Below, piece by piece: positions 1 to 13,500 of a stretch of DNA of 64,000 bases. The DNA comes from Malania oleifera. Lineage: Eukaryota; Streptophyta; Magnoliopsida; Santalales; Ximeniaceae. The stretch covers positions 3,266,001 through 3,330,000 of the forward strand of contig NC_080422.1 in assembly GCF_029873635.1 (NCBI RefSeq), written 5' to 3'. Every line of letters begins with the position of its first letter. Position 1 is the stretch's first letter. The notes below the pieces were generated by a model. The model was not told the DNA's origin and searched no databases. It saw only the letters and a list, made by a program, of their open reading frames with translations. The position numbers were made by a program, and so were the translations under genes.

Positions 1-1590
1 ATTAGTTAACCATATAATTTCGTTATCACCCAAGCATTTCCAAACTTCAATTTGGATGTTATTTGGTCTCATAGCTTTCTCATTTTTCATCTTTTTTAGT
101 GCAAACTTAACTTCGTTAATTCTAATTTTGTGAATAAATCTTATATTTTTACTCTTTTCCTCATTTAACAATTCTAAATTTAAGCCTTCTATTTGGTTTT
201 CGTTAAACAACTTACTGAAGTAACTTCATCATCTTTCTTTAATATCTTTGTCCTTAACCAAGACAATATCATCCTCACTTTTTATACATTTTACATTTCC
301 TGTGTCCTTACTCTTCCTTTCTCTAGCTTTAGCAAGTTTAAATATATCTCTTTCCCCTTCTTTTGTACCTAATCTATCATACAAACTATTAAATGATCTA
401 TATTTAGCTTCACTAACGGCCTTTTTTGCATCTTTTCTTACCTCCTAATATTTTTCAAAGTTATCTCTATTTCTACATTTTTGCCGCGTTTTATACCAAA
501 TTCTTTTTGTCTTTATGATTTTTTGTACATCTTTATCTCACCACTAACTTTCTTTGCTATTTGAGAATCTTCTCCTTGATTCACCTAAAATCTCTTTTGC
601 TATCTTTTTAATAGAGTTAACTAATCTATTCCAAAGAGTATTTGTATCTATCCCATCCTCTAAGGTCTAATCTCCATCTTTGATCATTTTATCTTTAAAT
701 TTTATTATATTTTTTCCTTTTAGGTTCCACCATCTAGTTCTCCTACACTGGTTTATTTTATCCATTTTCCTCCATTTTTTAATACATATATATAATACTA
801 AGGCTCTATGTTGTGTGGTTAGGCTTTCATTTGGAATAACTTTACAATCCTTGCATGATAAATGATCTACCCTCCTAGTTAAAAAAAAATCTATTTGACT
901 TCTATTTTGTCCACTTTTAAAGGTTATTAAGTATTCTTCTCTCTTCTTAAAGCAAGTATTCATTATACATAAATCATATGACATAACAAAGTCTAAGATC
1001 ATCTCTCTAGACTCCTTTTTGTCTCCATATCCATATCTTCTAAGTATCCTCTCATAATTTTTATTATCTCTTCCAACGTGTCCATTTAGATCTCCTCATG
1101 TAAATATTTTCTCAGTTTTTGGTATGCCTTGTATAATACTATCCATATCTTCCCAAAATTGTCTCTTAAAATTTTCTACTAAGCCAACTTGAGGAGCATA
1201 AGCACTAATGATATTTATTATCTCTTGTCCTAATACCATCTTGATTTTTATAATTCTATCCTTTACTCTAGTTACATCCACAACGCTATCTTTTAAGTTT
1301 TTGTCTATAATAATGCCTACTCCATTCTCATGTTTTTCTTTTCCAGTGTACCAAAGTTTAAATCCTGATTTATCGATTTCTCTAGCTTTCTCCCCCACCC
1401 ACTTAGTTTCTTTAAGGCAAATTATATTAATTCTTCTTTTAATCATTGTATCCACAATTTCCATGCTTTTACCCGTAAGTGTCCCTATATTCCAAGTTAC
1501 TAATCTAATCCTAGTTTCCTGAACTAACGTCTTTACCTGCCCACGTCCAGAAACCCTCACATATTTGACACCATACTTGAACCAACCCAA
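1..1590 (-). mobile_element. RTE-type LINE, partial copy (endonuclease and start of RT)
   Basis: This is a non-LTR retrotransposon fragment that reads on the minus strand and is cut by the window edge. The first 1.6 kb matches the full element at 34369-35950 almost base for base in many stretches. The stretch at 1096-1590 encodes an endonuclease/exonuclease/phosphatase fold (motifs LVTWNIGTLTGKS and LKETKW, and further on ISAYAPQVG). The stretch at 667-1002 continues it (SQIDFFLTRR). The reading frame is interrupted between these parts, so the copy is dead. Similarity to the longer copy stops near 1590, consistent with the 5' truncation usual for LINEs. It probably lies in an intron of the UBX gene to its right. 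Confidence 0.85.
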
Positions 1591-1751
1591 TTATCGATAT
1601 GCTTGGCTTTTGAAACAATATTAGCTCTACTTAACTTTTTTAGTTATTGGTCTCAACTTGCAACTGATGGGATATACACCACAAGTATTAATATTCAATG
1701 TAAAGATAACAAAAACTCCCAAATAAATCCTAAATTTTTAATCTGTTGATC

Positions 1752-1795
<44 letters not shown>

Positions 1796-4700
1796 GCTGA
1801 GTCATTTCTTATGGGCTGCTATTGGCTTCTCATGGGTGAAAACAGGAGAGATGGCTAATTATTTGTTGAATCTAGCTGGGAATTTTCCTGAAGGCTCTCA
1901 AGTTTTTCAACTTTTTGGGATGAGTTCAAAACCTGCTTATATTGATTTATATGCATTTATATACAACTCTTGTTTTCTTTATTTGTGTTATCTTAGTGTT
2001 GGGGCATCATAGTATTTTCAGTGGGTTGGGAGAGGAGGGGGCAGCATTTCAATTTACCTGTAGCTATTTTTCTCTTCCCCAATACTTGAGTTGGGGCACT
2101 TGCCTTCACAGCAATAAACGTCACCATTGCTGCAAGTCTTTGCAGCTGGCACTCCCTTTGTCCCTTGTGACGTACCACAGTCGTCAGCATTGTGCCTGCA
2201 ACAATGTTTTGTTTTTGTTTTTTAATTTGAGTGTTTTGCTCCTTTGATACTTTTTTTTTTTTTACATGTGGGTTATCTCAGTATTCTTGTCTCAATAGCA
2301 TTTGTGGTGGTGCAGTTAAGGGGTGTCATTCTGATGCTTGATACCTTTGGCTGCCAGCTCTTCTGGACTTACTGATGATTATGGCAAAATAACGTCTTGT
2401 CATCTCCTTTTTGTGTCATTGTGGCCAAAACTTTCACAAGCTATTCAGAGGACCATGTGGGTGATTTGTTTAAGTGTTCTACTGAAAATAAAAGTGTTAC
2501 TGGGTTTCTTTGATTTATTATGTTTGGTTATGCTCTTAAAATTTTCAATGCTTTTCATACCCAACCATGGATGATGCACTCTTAGTTGCCTCATGCGTCA
2601 AGGAAGCATGTGGTCTAAGTCATGTTAAGAAAAGCATGATTCTTTGGTGGGAGGCAGAGAATTCATAGGTGTTAATTTTGGATCAGAAAACAGCACACCA
2701 TCCCATATTCCTCTTTCTACTTTTAGGGAGTACCATATTCATTTTGCGAGGCAGAAGGGGACATTGGCAACGAAAGATGGGGTATGTTGTGAATGGTTGA
2801 GAGGCTACATCTGATATGTTGCTTTTGGTTTGTGGAATGTATATTTCTAGGAATAGAATGAAATAATATGCAATTGCAATAGAAATTGGATAGGGATATG
2901 AACATTTAGAAAAGAGTCACTCATGAAAAAGCTTGTGTTATTCTAACGATCTTGGAATGGTATAAGAATATACTTCGCATGTTGAAATTTGGGAGTGGTC
3001 ATTTTTGTCTATTCCATGTTATGGATTAATAAAGATTTTTGCATTGGCATTTGCTTTATAATGACAACGTATCTTCTTTTACAAGTTGTCAAAATCCTTA
3101 TATTACTACTGTTCAATTCCTAAGAATAGACATTATGAGAACCAAATGAAACCTATGGGTTTTTACCTGGCTTGCCAGTGTCCTTTTCTTGCTATCATTC
3201 TCTTTCACTGGAGATTGGATGTTAGCTGGTTGCTGCCACATGCGCTGATGTGGCCATGATGCCCTTGCCTATTATATTATTTTGTTGTTTTTCAGAATAT
3301 TCTATGCCTGGTTTTGTTAGTATTTTTGTTTCTAATTGTGCATTTCTATGCCTAATTATTTCTTTTCGGATTGCTTTAACTAGCTTTATATTTTTTCAGT
3401 GATAATGTACTAAAAAAATGTAGTACTTTTTCTTGTTGGAAGTAATTAGTTTATTCGTTTATCTGTGAGGGCTCTGAAGCTTTGATGGAGTGCATTGTAA
3501 CCCTTGAACCTCATCCTTTTTGTAGGATGGGAAGCCAAAAATTAGATGGAACCTCATCCCTTGTGACAAAGAGCGTAATGTTTGATCAAGTAGTTAGACT
3601 TATTTTTGTATAGGGGTTTATTTAAATAGTGATTCTTAAGGGTTTCGTTTTATTAGGAGGGATTTTGGTGGCATTTCTTTAGTTTTCCTCATAGTATTAT
3701 GTTTTATGTTTGGTAGGTTGGATTATATGGAAATTGAATTTAATTTATGTGTTTTCCCTCAAGTCTCCTCCTCTCTTTTTCATTCTTTCTCTCTCTCTTC
3801 TTCTCTGAGGTGGCTGTACCACATCAACCCATTCTTCTTCATAGTTGCTGAAAGTGACTACATTTAAGGGCTCCAACTATGTATAAAGTGTATTATTATC
3901 TTTTCTTCCATCATTGTTTTGTTTTCTCTCCCAGTCTCCCCATAGCTTTTGTAACATGTCAACTCTTCTCTCTTATCTGTTTGTAAAGCTCAAGTTTTAA
4001 GGTTTACCAAGTATGCTTCAAATATCTTTTCGCACATTGAGATCCTATTTGTCCTTAAATGTGCTATTTTATTGTGGAAGTTAAATATCATGGAGAGTTT
4101 TTGAATTATTATGGTATGAGGGTCAACAATGATTGTTTTTTTCTTTATTGTGATCAAGACATTGTTGGGGAAGTTATTATGATGGTTTAAGGTGACTTAG
4201 GAAGTGTTATGAAGTAATAGGGTGCTGGGTAGATTGAAAAAATAATTGAGTGAGAGGAACTATGGGCAAGCATTTTGAGGTTAAACAGAGAGCTCTTGTA
4301 TATGTGGTACATTTTTGAAGATAGTTTGTATAGTTTGTCTCTTGATACTATTTTTTGGAATTTATTTTATTTATTTTTCTTCCTTTTTTTTGTTGTTTTG
4401 TTCCCCCCCCCCCCCTCCTTTTTTTTTGGTATAGGGGGAGGGGGAAGGGGGTGGGTGAGAGATTGATAATTTATGTATTCCTGTAATTTGCAGTTGCCTT
4501 CTTACCTAGCTTAATGGTTCCCTTCATGATATTATTTATAAAATAGGTTTGCAGTTGACTAGAAGAAGTTTCAGGCTTTCAGCTAGATCATCTTTTGCAG
4601 GTGTTCTGTTGACCTTTCTGATGTTAGTTTTAGGTCTTCTGCTCCATTTGAGGGAGCACTGCTTTTTTGCATCGCATTTTTTTGTTAAATTCTTATAGCT

Positions 4701-5183
4701 AATGTTATTAAAAAGCAGAAAAAAAGAAAAAGAAAAAAGAAGCTACCTTGTTGAAAGCTTATGCAGAATTTTTTAAATGATAGAGCAATTTCTGTTGCTC
4801 ATGGTGGATTCCTCGGTGTAGATTTTTTGAAATTTGAAGTTTTTAAATATTAGTGCTTGAAATAAGGAGGCAGAGCTCATACAGAACTGTGGCCCCATCT
4901 CAATTTGGAAGGATGGACATCCCCCTTTAGCTTCCAATGTTGCTCTATCACTTGCTTTGGGTCATTAGAATGACTTGTAATCAAGGAGCATGCCCATGTA
5001 CATACAAGTATTTGACCCAAACACCAGTTTAATATTTTTGATTGTATGATTTTGTGTACTTTTTCAATGGATTTGGTCATTGGATGTCCTCTCGTTAATG
5101 CTGGGGGGCAAAAAAATTATCTTGTTTATTGTGCAGTGTGTACTTCCTTTTGCATTACTCCAAACTTTGCTTTTTTCCTGCAG
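1591..5183. other. Probable intron sequence upstream of the UBX exons; no coding exon found
   Basis: I looked here for the UAS/thioredoxin-like and N-terminal exons expected in a PUX10-type gene and found none. The stretch is T-rich on the plus strand, with a (GA)n run at about 1753-1790 and a C homopolymer near 4403. Short open frames here do not resemble known proteins. If the gene is whole, this is a long intron and the earlier exons are left of the window. Confidence 0.5.
1753..1790. repeat. (GA)n microsatellite
   Basis: This is an uninterrupted AG dinucleotide run of roughly 38 bases with one break near its right end. It gives rise to a spurious open frame of alternating R and E. Confidence 0.95.
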
Positions 5184-6914
5184 GTTGAGGGACCAAAATC
5201 TCCGGAAGAGATGCTTACTATACTGCAGAGAGTGCATGAAGAAAGTGCTTCTGTTCTTGTTGCAGCAAGACTTGATGCTGAAGAAAGAAGAAACAACGTG
5301 CGTTTAAGGGAGGAGCAAGATGCTGCCTTTCGAGCAGCACTTGAAGCTGATCAAGTATGCTACCTTTGTAACTGTTCTCTTTTGCTTCTGTTATGCTTTG
5401 TCTGCCTGGACCACCTCCTCCCACCCTTCTTTCCTCTATATACTCGAGGAGAAAAATGGAAAATCTTTGTTGTCTTATGTTGATTTACTGTTGCCTCTTG
5501 GACACAACAGGCCAGGGAACGCCAGAGGAGAGAAGAGCAAGAACGGCTGGAAAGGGAAGCTGCTGAAGCTGAGAGGAAGCGGAAGGAGGAAGAAGAGGCT
5601 CGTGAAAAAGCAGCACGCGAGGCTGTTGAGAGAGAAGTGGCACGAGCTAGACTGCGGCAGGAGAAAGCCCTCTCACTTGGCACAGAACCTGAAAAGGGGC
5701 CTAATGTTACTCAAGTAATTCTCAACTCTCAACTCCACAATCCTTCATTCCTTTCCCCCTCCCTCCAAATGCAAAAATTTCCAAATTATTGTTATTTGAA
5801 TTATTAGATCAGGTACATGCTTATTACATTACAGTAGATGTTTTTTATTTTTTAAATAACGAGGAACCCACATGCTATTGGGGTATGGGGAACTCCAGCA
5901 GAATGGGCCTTTCGGTTCTTTAAATATGGGTTCAACTTTAGATCCAAGTCTACCTCAGGGAGTTACATCAGATACATTACTAAAGCGTGGTCCTGTAATC
6001 AGTCATATTTTCAGAAGGCTTGTAAAGATAACACGAGCATCTCTCTTGATCCATGAACTGTTCTTATGTAACATATACATACACACACCCACGCACACAA
6101 ATACGTATAAAAGAAGGTTTACCTGAAAAAAAAAAAAGGGTTCTTGAAGGTAGGAAATGACTAGCGCATCGTTTTCAAATTTTTATTTTACCTTTATTTT
6201 ATGTATATCAAAAATTGCACCTTCATCATCTAATGTATGAAGATCCACTATAAACATAGCCAAAAAAAAATGTTATAATCTAATTAACAATGATGTACCA
6301 TTCTTACATCAGCTTTGTTTTGCAGAATGTTATGGAATTACAATTTCAATGGTGTACATGAAAATATTTTAGTGACAAATTTGATTTTCATTCCGTCTTA
6401 TTCTATTCCATTCCATTTCTACATACCAGACATTTATGCAGTTTTTGGTGCGCTGAAAAGGAATGCGCTAAATACCAACTTCATTCTTCATGCGCTAAAT
6501 ACCAACTTCATTCTTCATTTCATTCTATTCTATCCATGCGAGCGGACAACTTGTACATATGGTTTTCACAGTTTTCCTATTCTTTATTTTCATTTTATTA
6601 TTATCGAAATATTAGTTGCTCAAAACCAACTTACCTGCTAAATCAGTCATTTGTTTTTTTCCCTTCCATGGATGATCAATCAGGTTGTGGTGAGGTTCCC
6701 AACTGGAGAGCGCAAGGAAAGGAGGTTCCACAGCACATCGACAATCCAGTGTCTGTATGACTACGTCGATTCTTTGGATTGCCTGGAAGTGGAGAGTTAC
6801 AGCCTCGTCTCCAACTTTCCCCGGGTGGTTTACGGCCCAGAAAAGCTCTCTCAGTCTCTGAAAGAAGCAGGATTACATCCTCAGGCAAGCCTCTTTGTGG
6901 AGCTCAACTCATGA
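5184..6914 (+). CDS. PUX10-like: UBX domain-containing protein, PUX10-like (last three exons, partial)
   Basis: Three exons splice in phase: 5184-5354 (57 codons), 5511-5714 (68 codons) and 6684-6914 (76 codons plus TGA). Each is bounded by AG and GT where expected (cag before 5184, gt at 5355, ag before 5511, gt at 5715, cag before 6684). The first encodes the end of the UAS region (VEGPKSPEEMLTILQRV), the second a highly charged coiled coil (REEQERLEREAAEAERKRK), and the third a C-terminal UBX domain. The UBX domain holds the SNFPRVVY loop, the FPR motif that docks on the N domain of the CDC48/p97 AAA ATPase. In Arabidopsis PUX10 this architecture recruits CDC48 to lipid droplets to extract oleosins; that role is transferred by family. 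The UBA and hydrophobic N-terminal exons are not in view. Expression and intactness of the whole gene cannot be judged. Confidence 0.88.
6463..6516. repeat. 27-bp tandem duplication in the last UBX intron
   Basis: Two perfect head-to-tail copies of a 27-base unit beginning atgcgctaaataccaac lie in the intron between the second and third visible exons. It looks like a recent slippage event with no coding effect. Confidence 0.85.
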
Positions 6915-7200
6915 AAACACGCACGCCCTTTTGTTGGTTAGGTGCATGGTTTCCAAGCATGATAAACAACAGTAGCTCAAACCTGCTCAGCCTTTAGGAT
7001 CGATCCATCTCTCTCGCTCTCTCTGTGTTCCTCATATTTCAATTTCCACCTGATTTAGCAATGATTCTCATTCAACGAGGAAGGGAATAGTTTGTGTACC
7101 TTTAATGGATGCAGATTCAATCAAACCAATGCAGATCCTAGTTGAAAATGGGTTATGAATAAAAGATACAAATTTCCCACATGTAACATATTGTAAAGAT
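6915..7200 (+). promoter_or_regulatory. 3' UTR of the UBX gene with polyadenylation signal
   Basis: After the TGA at 6912-6914 the sequence carries a canonical AATAAA at 7158-7163, about 245 bases downstream. That spacing is normal for a plant 3' UTR. The exact cleavage site cannot be seen. Confidence 0.6.
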
Positions 7201-7949
7201 TGAATGGGCTTGCATTGAGCACTTTTGTTTATTTATTTTTATTAACTAATATTTTGACAAGCTTGTGTTGAATTTCCGCGATATAGGATTGCTGAGGAAT
7301 TGTTCAATTGTGAAAATAGTTTGTTTTTAACTTTTAAGACGTTTTTTTAGTTTTTTACATTCGTCAAAGAAAGTAGAAAAACTTTTTTTTTTTTGGTTTT
7401 TCATATAAATCTTGAAGAATTTAAAAGGTGGTCATTTTTGTAATTATATAAAAGTCTTAAAAGTGAAAGTAGAAATTATTTTTCAACAAACGGCTTGTTC
7501 ACTTATATTGATATGTATACATTATGTACATCTGGTAATGACACACACACACATGTAAATATAATAATTAATGTATATAAATATATCTTAAACTATTAAT
7601 AATATTATTAATAACTAAACCATAGGGTGTAAGAATAAGATAGGCAAACAATGCAGGTTAGAAAATGTTTCAAAGATATGTTATAATGTCGTTTTCTTTA
7701 AAACTTTATTTGCTCTCATTAGATAGATCTGTATTGAGTCAGCAAATACGTTTTTAGAATACAATGAAGCCCATAATATAATCTGATATCAGTTTGCGTT
7801 ATACACAAACGAAAACTGATTACAAACACTCTTAGAATAATTTAAACAAATTTTTTGGAATTCTATTTTTATAGAAAATATAATTCAGATTTGAAAAAGA
7901 TATAATTTGTGGAAGCTTTATGTAAGAAAGGGAAGGAGAGAATGATGAA
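7201..7949. other. AT-rich intergenic sequence
   Basis: I see no coding frame, RNA gene or clear repeat here, apart from a short (CA)n run near 7540. Confidence 0.6.
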
Positions 7950-10571
7950 TTTTTTTTTTTTTTGTAAGAGAGGGCGACACCTCCTAACTTTATTAAAAAA
8001 CCTCTCACTTATGGCGGATGAATACTGTGGTTCCAATCTTGAGACTTGGGGACAACAAAAGCAAACTCTAAGACCCTAAAACTAACTTAATCAACATAAA
8101 TCAAACCAAAAAACCAAAGACTAGCAACCAAACAAAAAAACTAAGAACTAAACCACTAAAAGTGGAAAACAAACAAAACTCCAGAAGACAACATAAAACA
8201 TCATGAGCGCAATGAAGGAAAACCCAACAAATCCAATTGAATCATTCCCCTGACTTGCTAAGGAAGATCATCTTGACAACTATATGATCGAGAAATACCA
8301 GATTCACCCTGTTTGACAAAGAAATCTTCACTCTTATTCGCCTCCCTGTAAACATGTTCCACTTTGAACTGTATGCCTCTTAATACTAGCATAAACTCTT
8401 CCCACAATTCCCATAAGTTCCAAATCGAGTACTTCCCATAATTTATCCATTGAACCAACAAAGCAGACTCACATGCAATCTCTACTTGATCAAAATCGAG
8501 ATCTTTGCACAGATTAATCCCTAAAATAATCGCCTTCAATTCAGCCATGTTATTTGTTCCATAACCCAATAATGAAGAAAAAACTGCTTTAAATAAACCT
8601 TTTTCATCTCTTATCACGCCTTCACCACCACAATTACCTGAGTTACCTCTACAACTTCCATCCACATTCAACTTAACCTAACCTATCCCAGGTTTACACC
8701 ATTTGACTACACAAGGAAGACGAACCTCCACATTTTTTACTTATATATCCAAAGCATGAGGGACTGCAAAATCCATGCAAGAAGCAGGTGTACATTTATT
8801 TAACTTGTCTGAAATGGATCTCAGCCAATATTTAATATCAAGCCACACAATTCTCACCGAATCATGAATTGATTCCATCCTGACTTTACATTGACGAGTC
8901 CAGAGTCTCCAAATGACGAGACTGGTATAAGACCTACCAAAAAGCCTAACTGTGAGACCCATCTTGCACAACTAAACCAGACATTAACTCTGCCATACAA
9001 CTAACACCCAACGCCACTGCTGCTTTTTTCCATACCTCATGAGCAAAAGATCCGGTGTAAAACACTTGGTTTAGAGATTTAATCTTGGCATTTGAACAAC
9101 AATCACATCGAGAGGCCATCTGAACACCTACTTATTTAATACGAGTATCAACTGGAAGACAAGCGAACCAAGACTTCCACATACAAATTGACACCCTTTT
9201 TGGCAACATAGGATGCTAGATCCATTTTGCAACTGAGAATTCCTCTTTATGTTCCCTTATAATTTCCTAAGCACTTGTCGTGGTGAATTTTTCATCTGTT
9301 GAAGGTTCCCAAATTACTGTATATGGACCCTCCTTGCAAGAAATAGTAGAGTTCATTACTTCCTTAGCCTGATCTTCACCAAACAAATCAACTAATAAAT
9401 CAACATTCCACCCATCTCTATCCCAACAATCTCGAAATTCGTAGCTTATGGTTACTGATTTCCTGAACCTTAGAAAAAAGGGGACCAGAAGCTAACCAAC
9501 GATCAAACCAGAAAGAAGCCGACCCTTCTTTAATTCGAACACGAACATGCTCTAAAACTTCAGGAATCACACGAACAATCGATCTCCAAAATCTGGTTCC
9601 TTTATCTAGTTTCATTTCTCTCAAGTAGTGTTTCTTATAGAAATACTTTGCTTTAAAGAATTGAGTCCACAGATTATCCATAGTTAACAATCTCCACACA
9701 AACTTCATATGCAATGATTTTTTTACCTCCTCCAAACCCCTAACACCCAAACCACCCTCACAAACAGGCTTACATATATTAGACTAGGAACACCAATTCC
9801 TTTTCCTTTTGTCATTTACTCCACTCTAAAAAAAATTCGATAACATATAATTTATCTTTTTGAAGACAGTATTAGAAATGTCCAATACCGCCAATTGATG
9901 AACCTCCATTGATGATAATACATGCTTAATTAAAATTAGGCGCCCCCTTGAGATAAAAGCTTAAATTTCCAACCCGCTATCTTTTTCCTCAATTTATCAA
10001 CTAGGGGCTCTAAAATATGGGTTGTAAGACGTCCTGATACCAAAGGAACACCCAAGTATGTAGCAGGGAAACCTCCTTCCGCAAAGCCAGTTGTCCTTAA
10101 CAGAGATATCTTCCGAGTAAAAGCAATTCTCTTTGACAAAAAAATACTTGACTTTTCTTTATTTATCAATTGATCAGACCAATCCTCATATGTCTTCAGT
10201 CTTAATAAGCATTCGAATGGAACTTTTCTTGTCATTGGAAAAAATAAGAATGTCATCCGTATAGAGAAGGTGAGATACCAAAGGCGCCCCACGAGGATGA
10301 TAGTAAGCCCCTATCTTATTCTCCATAAAATTTTTCTTTAGAAGCAGAAAGAGAACTTCCTATAAAATAATAAATAGATAGGGAGATAGAGGATCTCCTT
10401 GGCGAAGCCCTCGAGAAGGTTTAAAGAAACCTTTATAAGTGCCATTCATCATAATGGAGAACCAAGTAGAGGAAACACATTCCGCCACTAAACCACAAAA
10501 TTTTCATGAGAAACCAAAGCTTTTCAAAACTAAGTTTAAAAAATCCCAATCGATCCTTTCATATGCCTTAG
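7950..10571 (-). mobile_element. L1-type LINE with RNase H domain, 3' part (split by the LTR element to its right)
   Basis: The element reads on the minus strand. Its 3' end is the T run at 7950-7963 (a poly-A tail on the minus strand). Going upstream come a plant-type RNase H domain (8258-8671; LNVDGSCRGN then GGEGVIRD), a zinc-binding RT-associated region (8741-8971 and 9418-9750; RFWRSIVRVIPEVLEHV), and the RT C-terminal half (9936-10440), including the catalytic YTDD near 10255 and [15 protein letters not shown] near 10400. The RT reading continues beyond the inserted LTR element at 14762-14850. Stops and frame changes between blocks show that it is dead, and its 5' end is missing. Confidence 0.85.
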
Positions 10572-13500
10572 TGTCACGAGCTAAGCTTGTTCAGGGCATT
10601 ATGCTTGCCTATGACCGCTTATCTCGTGTGTTTGGGATGGGTTTCCATCATGTAAATACTAGTGTAGGGTTATTTTCTAGTATTTCTTTCATTGTAAGCC
10701 AAATAAGGCAGTATGACTCCTCGGTCACTTTGATGTTTCCTAGTGCTAGAGTGAGAATGGCCTAGAAAGCTCTTTAGGGGAGGGTGAGTGTTCATCAATC
10801 ATTGTAAAACTCACTAGCAATTTTCAACGTGCTTAGCCTACTTGCCTCCCTCGCTAAGTACAACATGTCAACGGAGGATTTGTTAATGAATTACGTTTGC
10901 TTTAATATTTACTGCTTGTTTGCCACGACTTTCATGAATTGATTATTATTTCCACTGCTATCTGATTGAATGTTAATGAAAGTGCTTCGTGGATGAATGT
11001 TCGTAAACAAAAGGCTGGCTAGTTAAGCAAGAGTGCTTTAGCTAGCGCCGCACGGCCCTTCACAACGGTGTGAAAAAGGCGGACCGTGACATTTGGTATC
11101 AGAGCCCAAGTCGGTGACACTTGGTGAGAGCCCAAGGTTGAGTTGCTACGTGAATTCGATTGCCTTCGTTGTTGGGTTTGGAAAGCTTTGGTAAGTGACC
11201 ATGGCACCAAACACTGCTGAGAGGATCAGCGTGCTGGAAGCACAGGTTGAAGAGTCAACCAACACTATGGCCGCGGAGGTGGCCCAGATGAGAGAACTTG
11301 TTGATGAAGTGAGGGGATCACAAAAACATCAAGCAGGTTTGATAGGCGACATGTCAGAGGACTTTCGCCACACTGTGGAAACTTTGCAAGCCCGGATGGC
11401 AGATCTGGATGCAAAGGTAAATGTGATGGTTCTTGTTATGGGGAACTCCAACACTCCGGGAGTTAGCAAGACCAAGGTGCCAGAACCCAGGACGTATGGG
11501 GGTGCCCGAGATGCCAAGGAGTTAGAGAACTTCTTGTTTGATGTGGAGCAGTACTTTCGCGTTGTGAGGATGGCCTCAGAACAGGCAAAGGTGGATACTG
11601 CGACCATGTACTTGGTTGGTGATGCCAAACTGTGGTGGCGTACCAAGTACAGAGAAATTGAAAATGGAAGCTGTGTGATTGATAGTTGGGCAGACTTGAG
11701 GAGAAAACTGAGAGATCTCAAGCATACGGGGTCAATCAGTGAATATGTGAAACAATTTTCTGCTTTAATGTTGGATATTCGGGATATGTCGGAGAAGGAC
11801 AAGTTGTTCTATTTTCTAGAGGGGATGAAACCGTGGGCAAGGACTGAACTTCATAGACAAAGGGTTCAAGACTTGTCAACTGCACAAGCGGCTGCAGAAC
11901 GCTTGACAGACTACGCTGGTGATGAGACCACTTCGTCCAAACGGTTTGGCGGAGAGGGAAACGGTGGAAAGTCTTTCAAGAATGGCAAACCCAAGAGTGG
12001 GGGAGCCGACCCTAATTCATCAACCTCACAGGAAGCTTCGTCGTCTCGAGGGTTCAACACACCCAATGGAAAGGGGAAGAGTAAAATTAAGTGTTTCTTG
12101 TGTCGAGGTCCTCATAGAGTTTTTGAGTGCCCTCGCAAAGCATCACTTAATGCCTTACAAGCTTCCATTGTAGAACAGGCAGTGGAAGACGATGGGGAAG
12201 AGGATGAAGCCCCGAGGGTGGGTTCAGTGCGGTTGGTGAACGCATTGGAAAAGCAGGCAAAAACACCGAAAGTTACACGAGCAAAAGGGTTAATGTTTGT
12301 GGACTTGAGGATAAATGGGAAGAGTACTCGCGCTATGGTGGATGCGGGAGCTACTCATAATTTTGTTTCGCAGTTGGAAGCAAGAAGACTCAACTTATCC
12401 TTAGAGAAGGATACAGGACGCGTGAAAGCAGTTAACTCTGTAGCCCAGCCTACTCTGGGAGTAGCCAAGCAAGTGGCTATAAAGCTTGGACAGTGGGAAG
12501 GTCATGCGAATTTCACAGCGGTGCCATTGGATGACTATCCAGTCATTCTAGGAATGGAGTTCCTAATGGGGACGAGGGCAGTGCTGATGCCTTCGGCTGG
12601 TTCCCTGTGCCTGATGGGAGATCACTCGTGCATGGTGCAAGTCGTTGCAACGAAAGGAGACGAAGGGAAGTCCCTTTCAGCCATACAACTCAATGAAGGA
12701 TTGGGTCAGGGTGAGCAGACACGTCTAGCCACGGTGGTGGTAGACAAAGAAGTAGGCCAAGAGTTGGAGCCTACGACCATCCAAGCGGTGTTGGATGAGG
12801 ATAAGGAGGTGTTGCCGGATAAGCTGCCTCACAATTTGCCTTCACGACGGACTGTGGAGCAAGAGATCAAGTTGTTATCAGGAGTGAAACCACCTGCTAA
12901 AAGGCCATGTTGGATTGCACCTGGAGAGATAGTAGAGTTGGGGAAACAGCTTGATGAAGTGGAAGCGGGATGTGTTCGCCCTTCCAAAACACCGTTGGGA
13001 GCATCGGTGTCGTTTCAGAGGAAACATGAAGAGCATCTACGGAAGGTGTTCGACAGGCTGAAGGGAAACAGTCTGAATTTGAAGAAGGAGAATTTCTCTT
13101 TCGCTCGGCGGAGCAACAAATTCCTTGGTCAAGTCGTTGAACAAGGTCGTATCCAGAGGGGTATGGAGAAGGTAAGGATGATTCAAGAACGGAAGATCCC
13201 CACGACAGTGAAGGAGTTGCGTTCCTTTCTTGGCCTTACTAGTTTCTGCAGGAAGTTCGTTAAGGGGTATTCACGGAGAATGACTCCAATGACAGGACTA
13301 CTAGGGAGGTATTATTGGCCACACACGCGGGATGATGGGGTTGATTATACCAAAACTTGTCTCATTTGCCAACAAGACAAGGGGGAGCGGAAGAAGTATG
13401 GCACTTTCAGGGCCGCACCAAAGTACTGTTCGGCAGAGGGGACAACACAATTGTTCCTTGTGACTGTTGTGAAACATTGGGGTATTCCCCAAGTTATTAT

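Noticed and set aside
1746-2012. Open frame of 88 codons just before the UBX exons
   Set aside because: It begins in the (GA)n run and its sequence does not resemble the N-terminal or UAS exons of PUX10-type proteins; no supporting splice pattern was seen.
4275-4466. Frame with F and P runs
   Set aside because: It is created by T and C homopolymers near 4370-4420.
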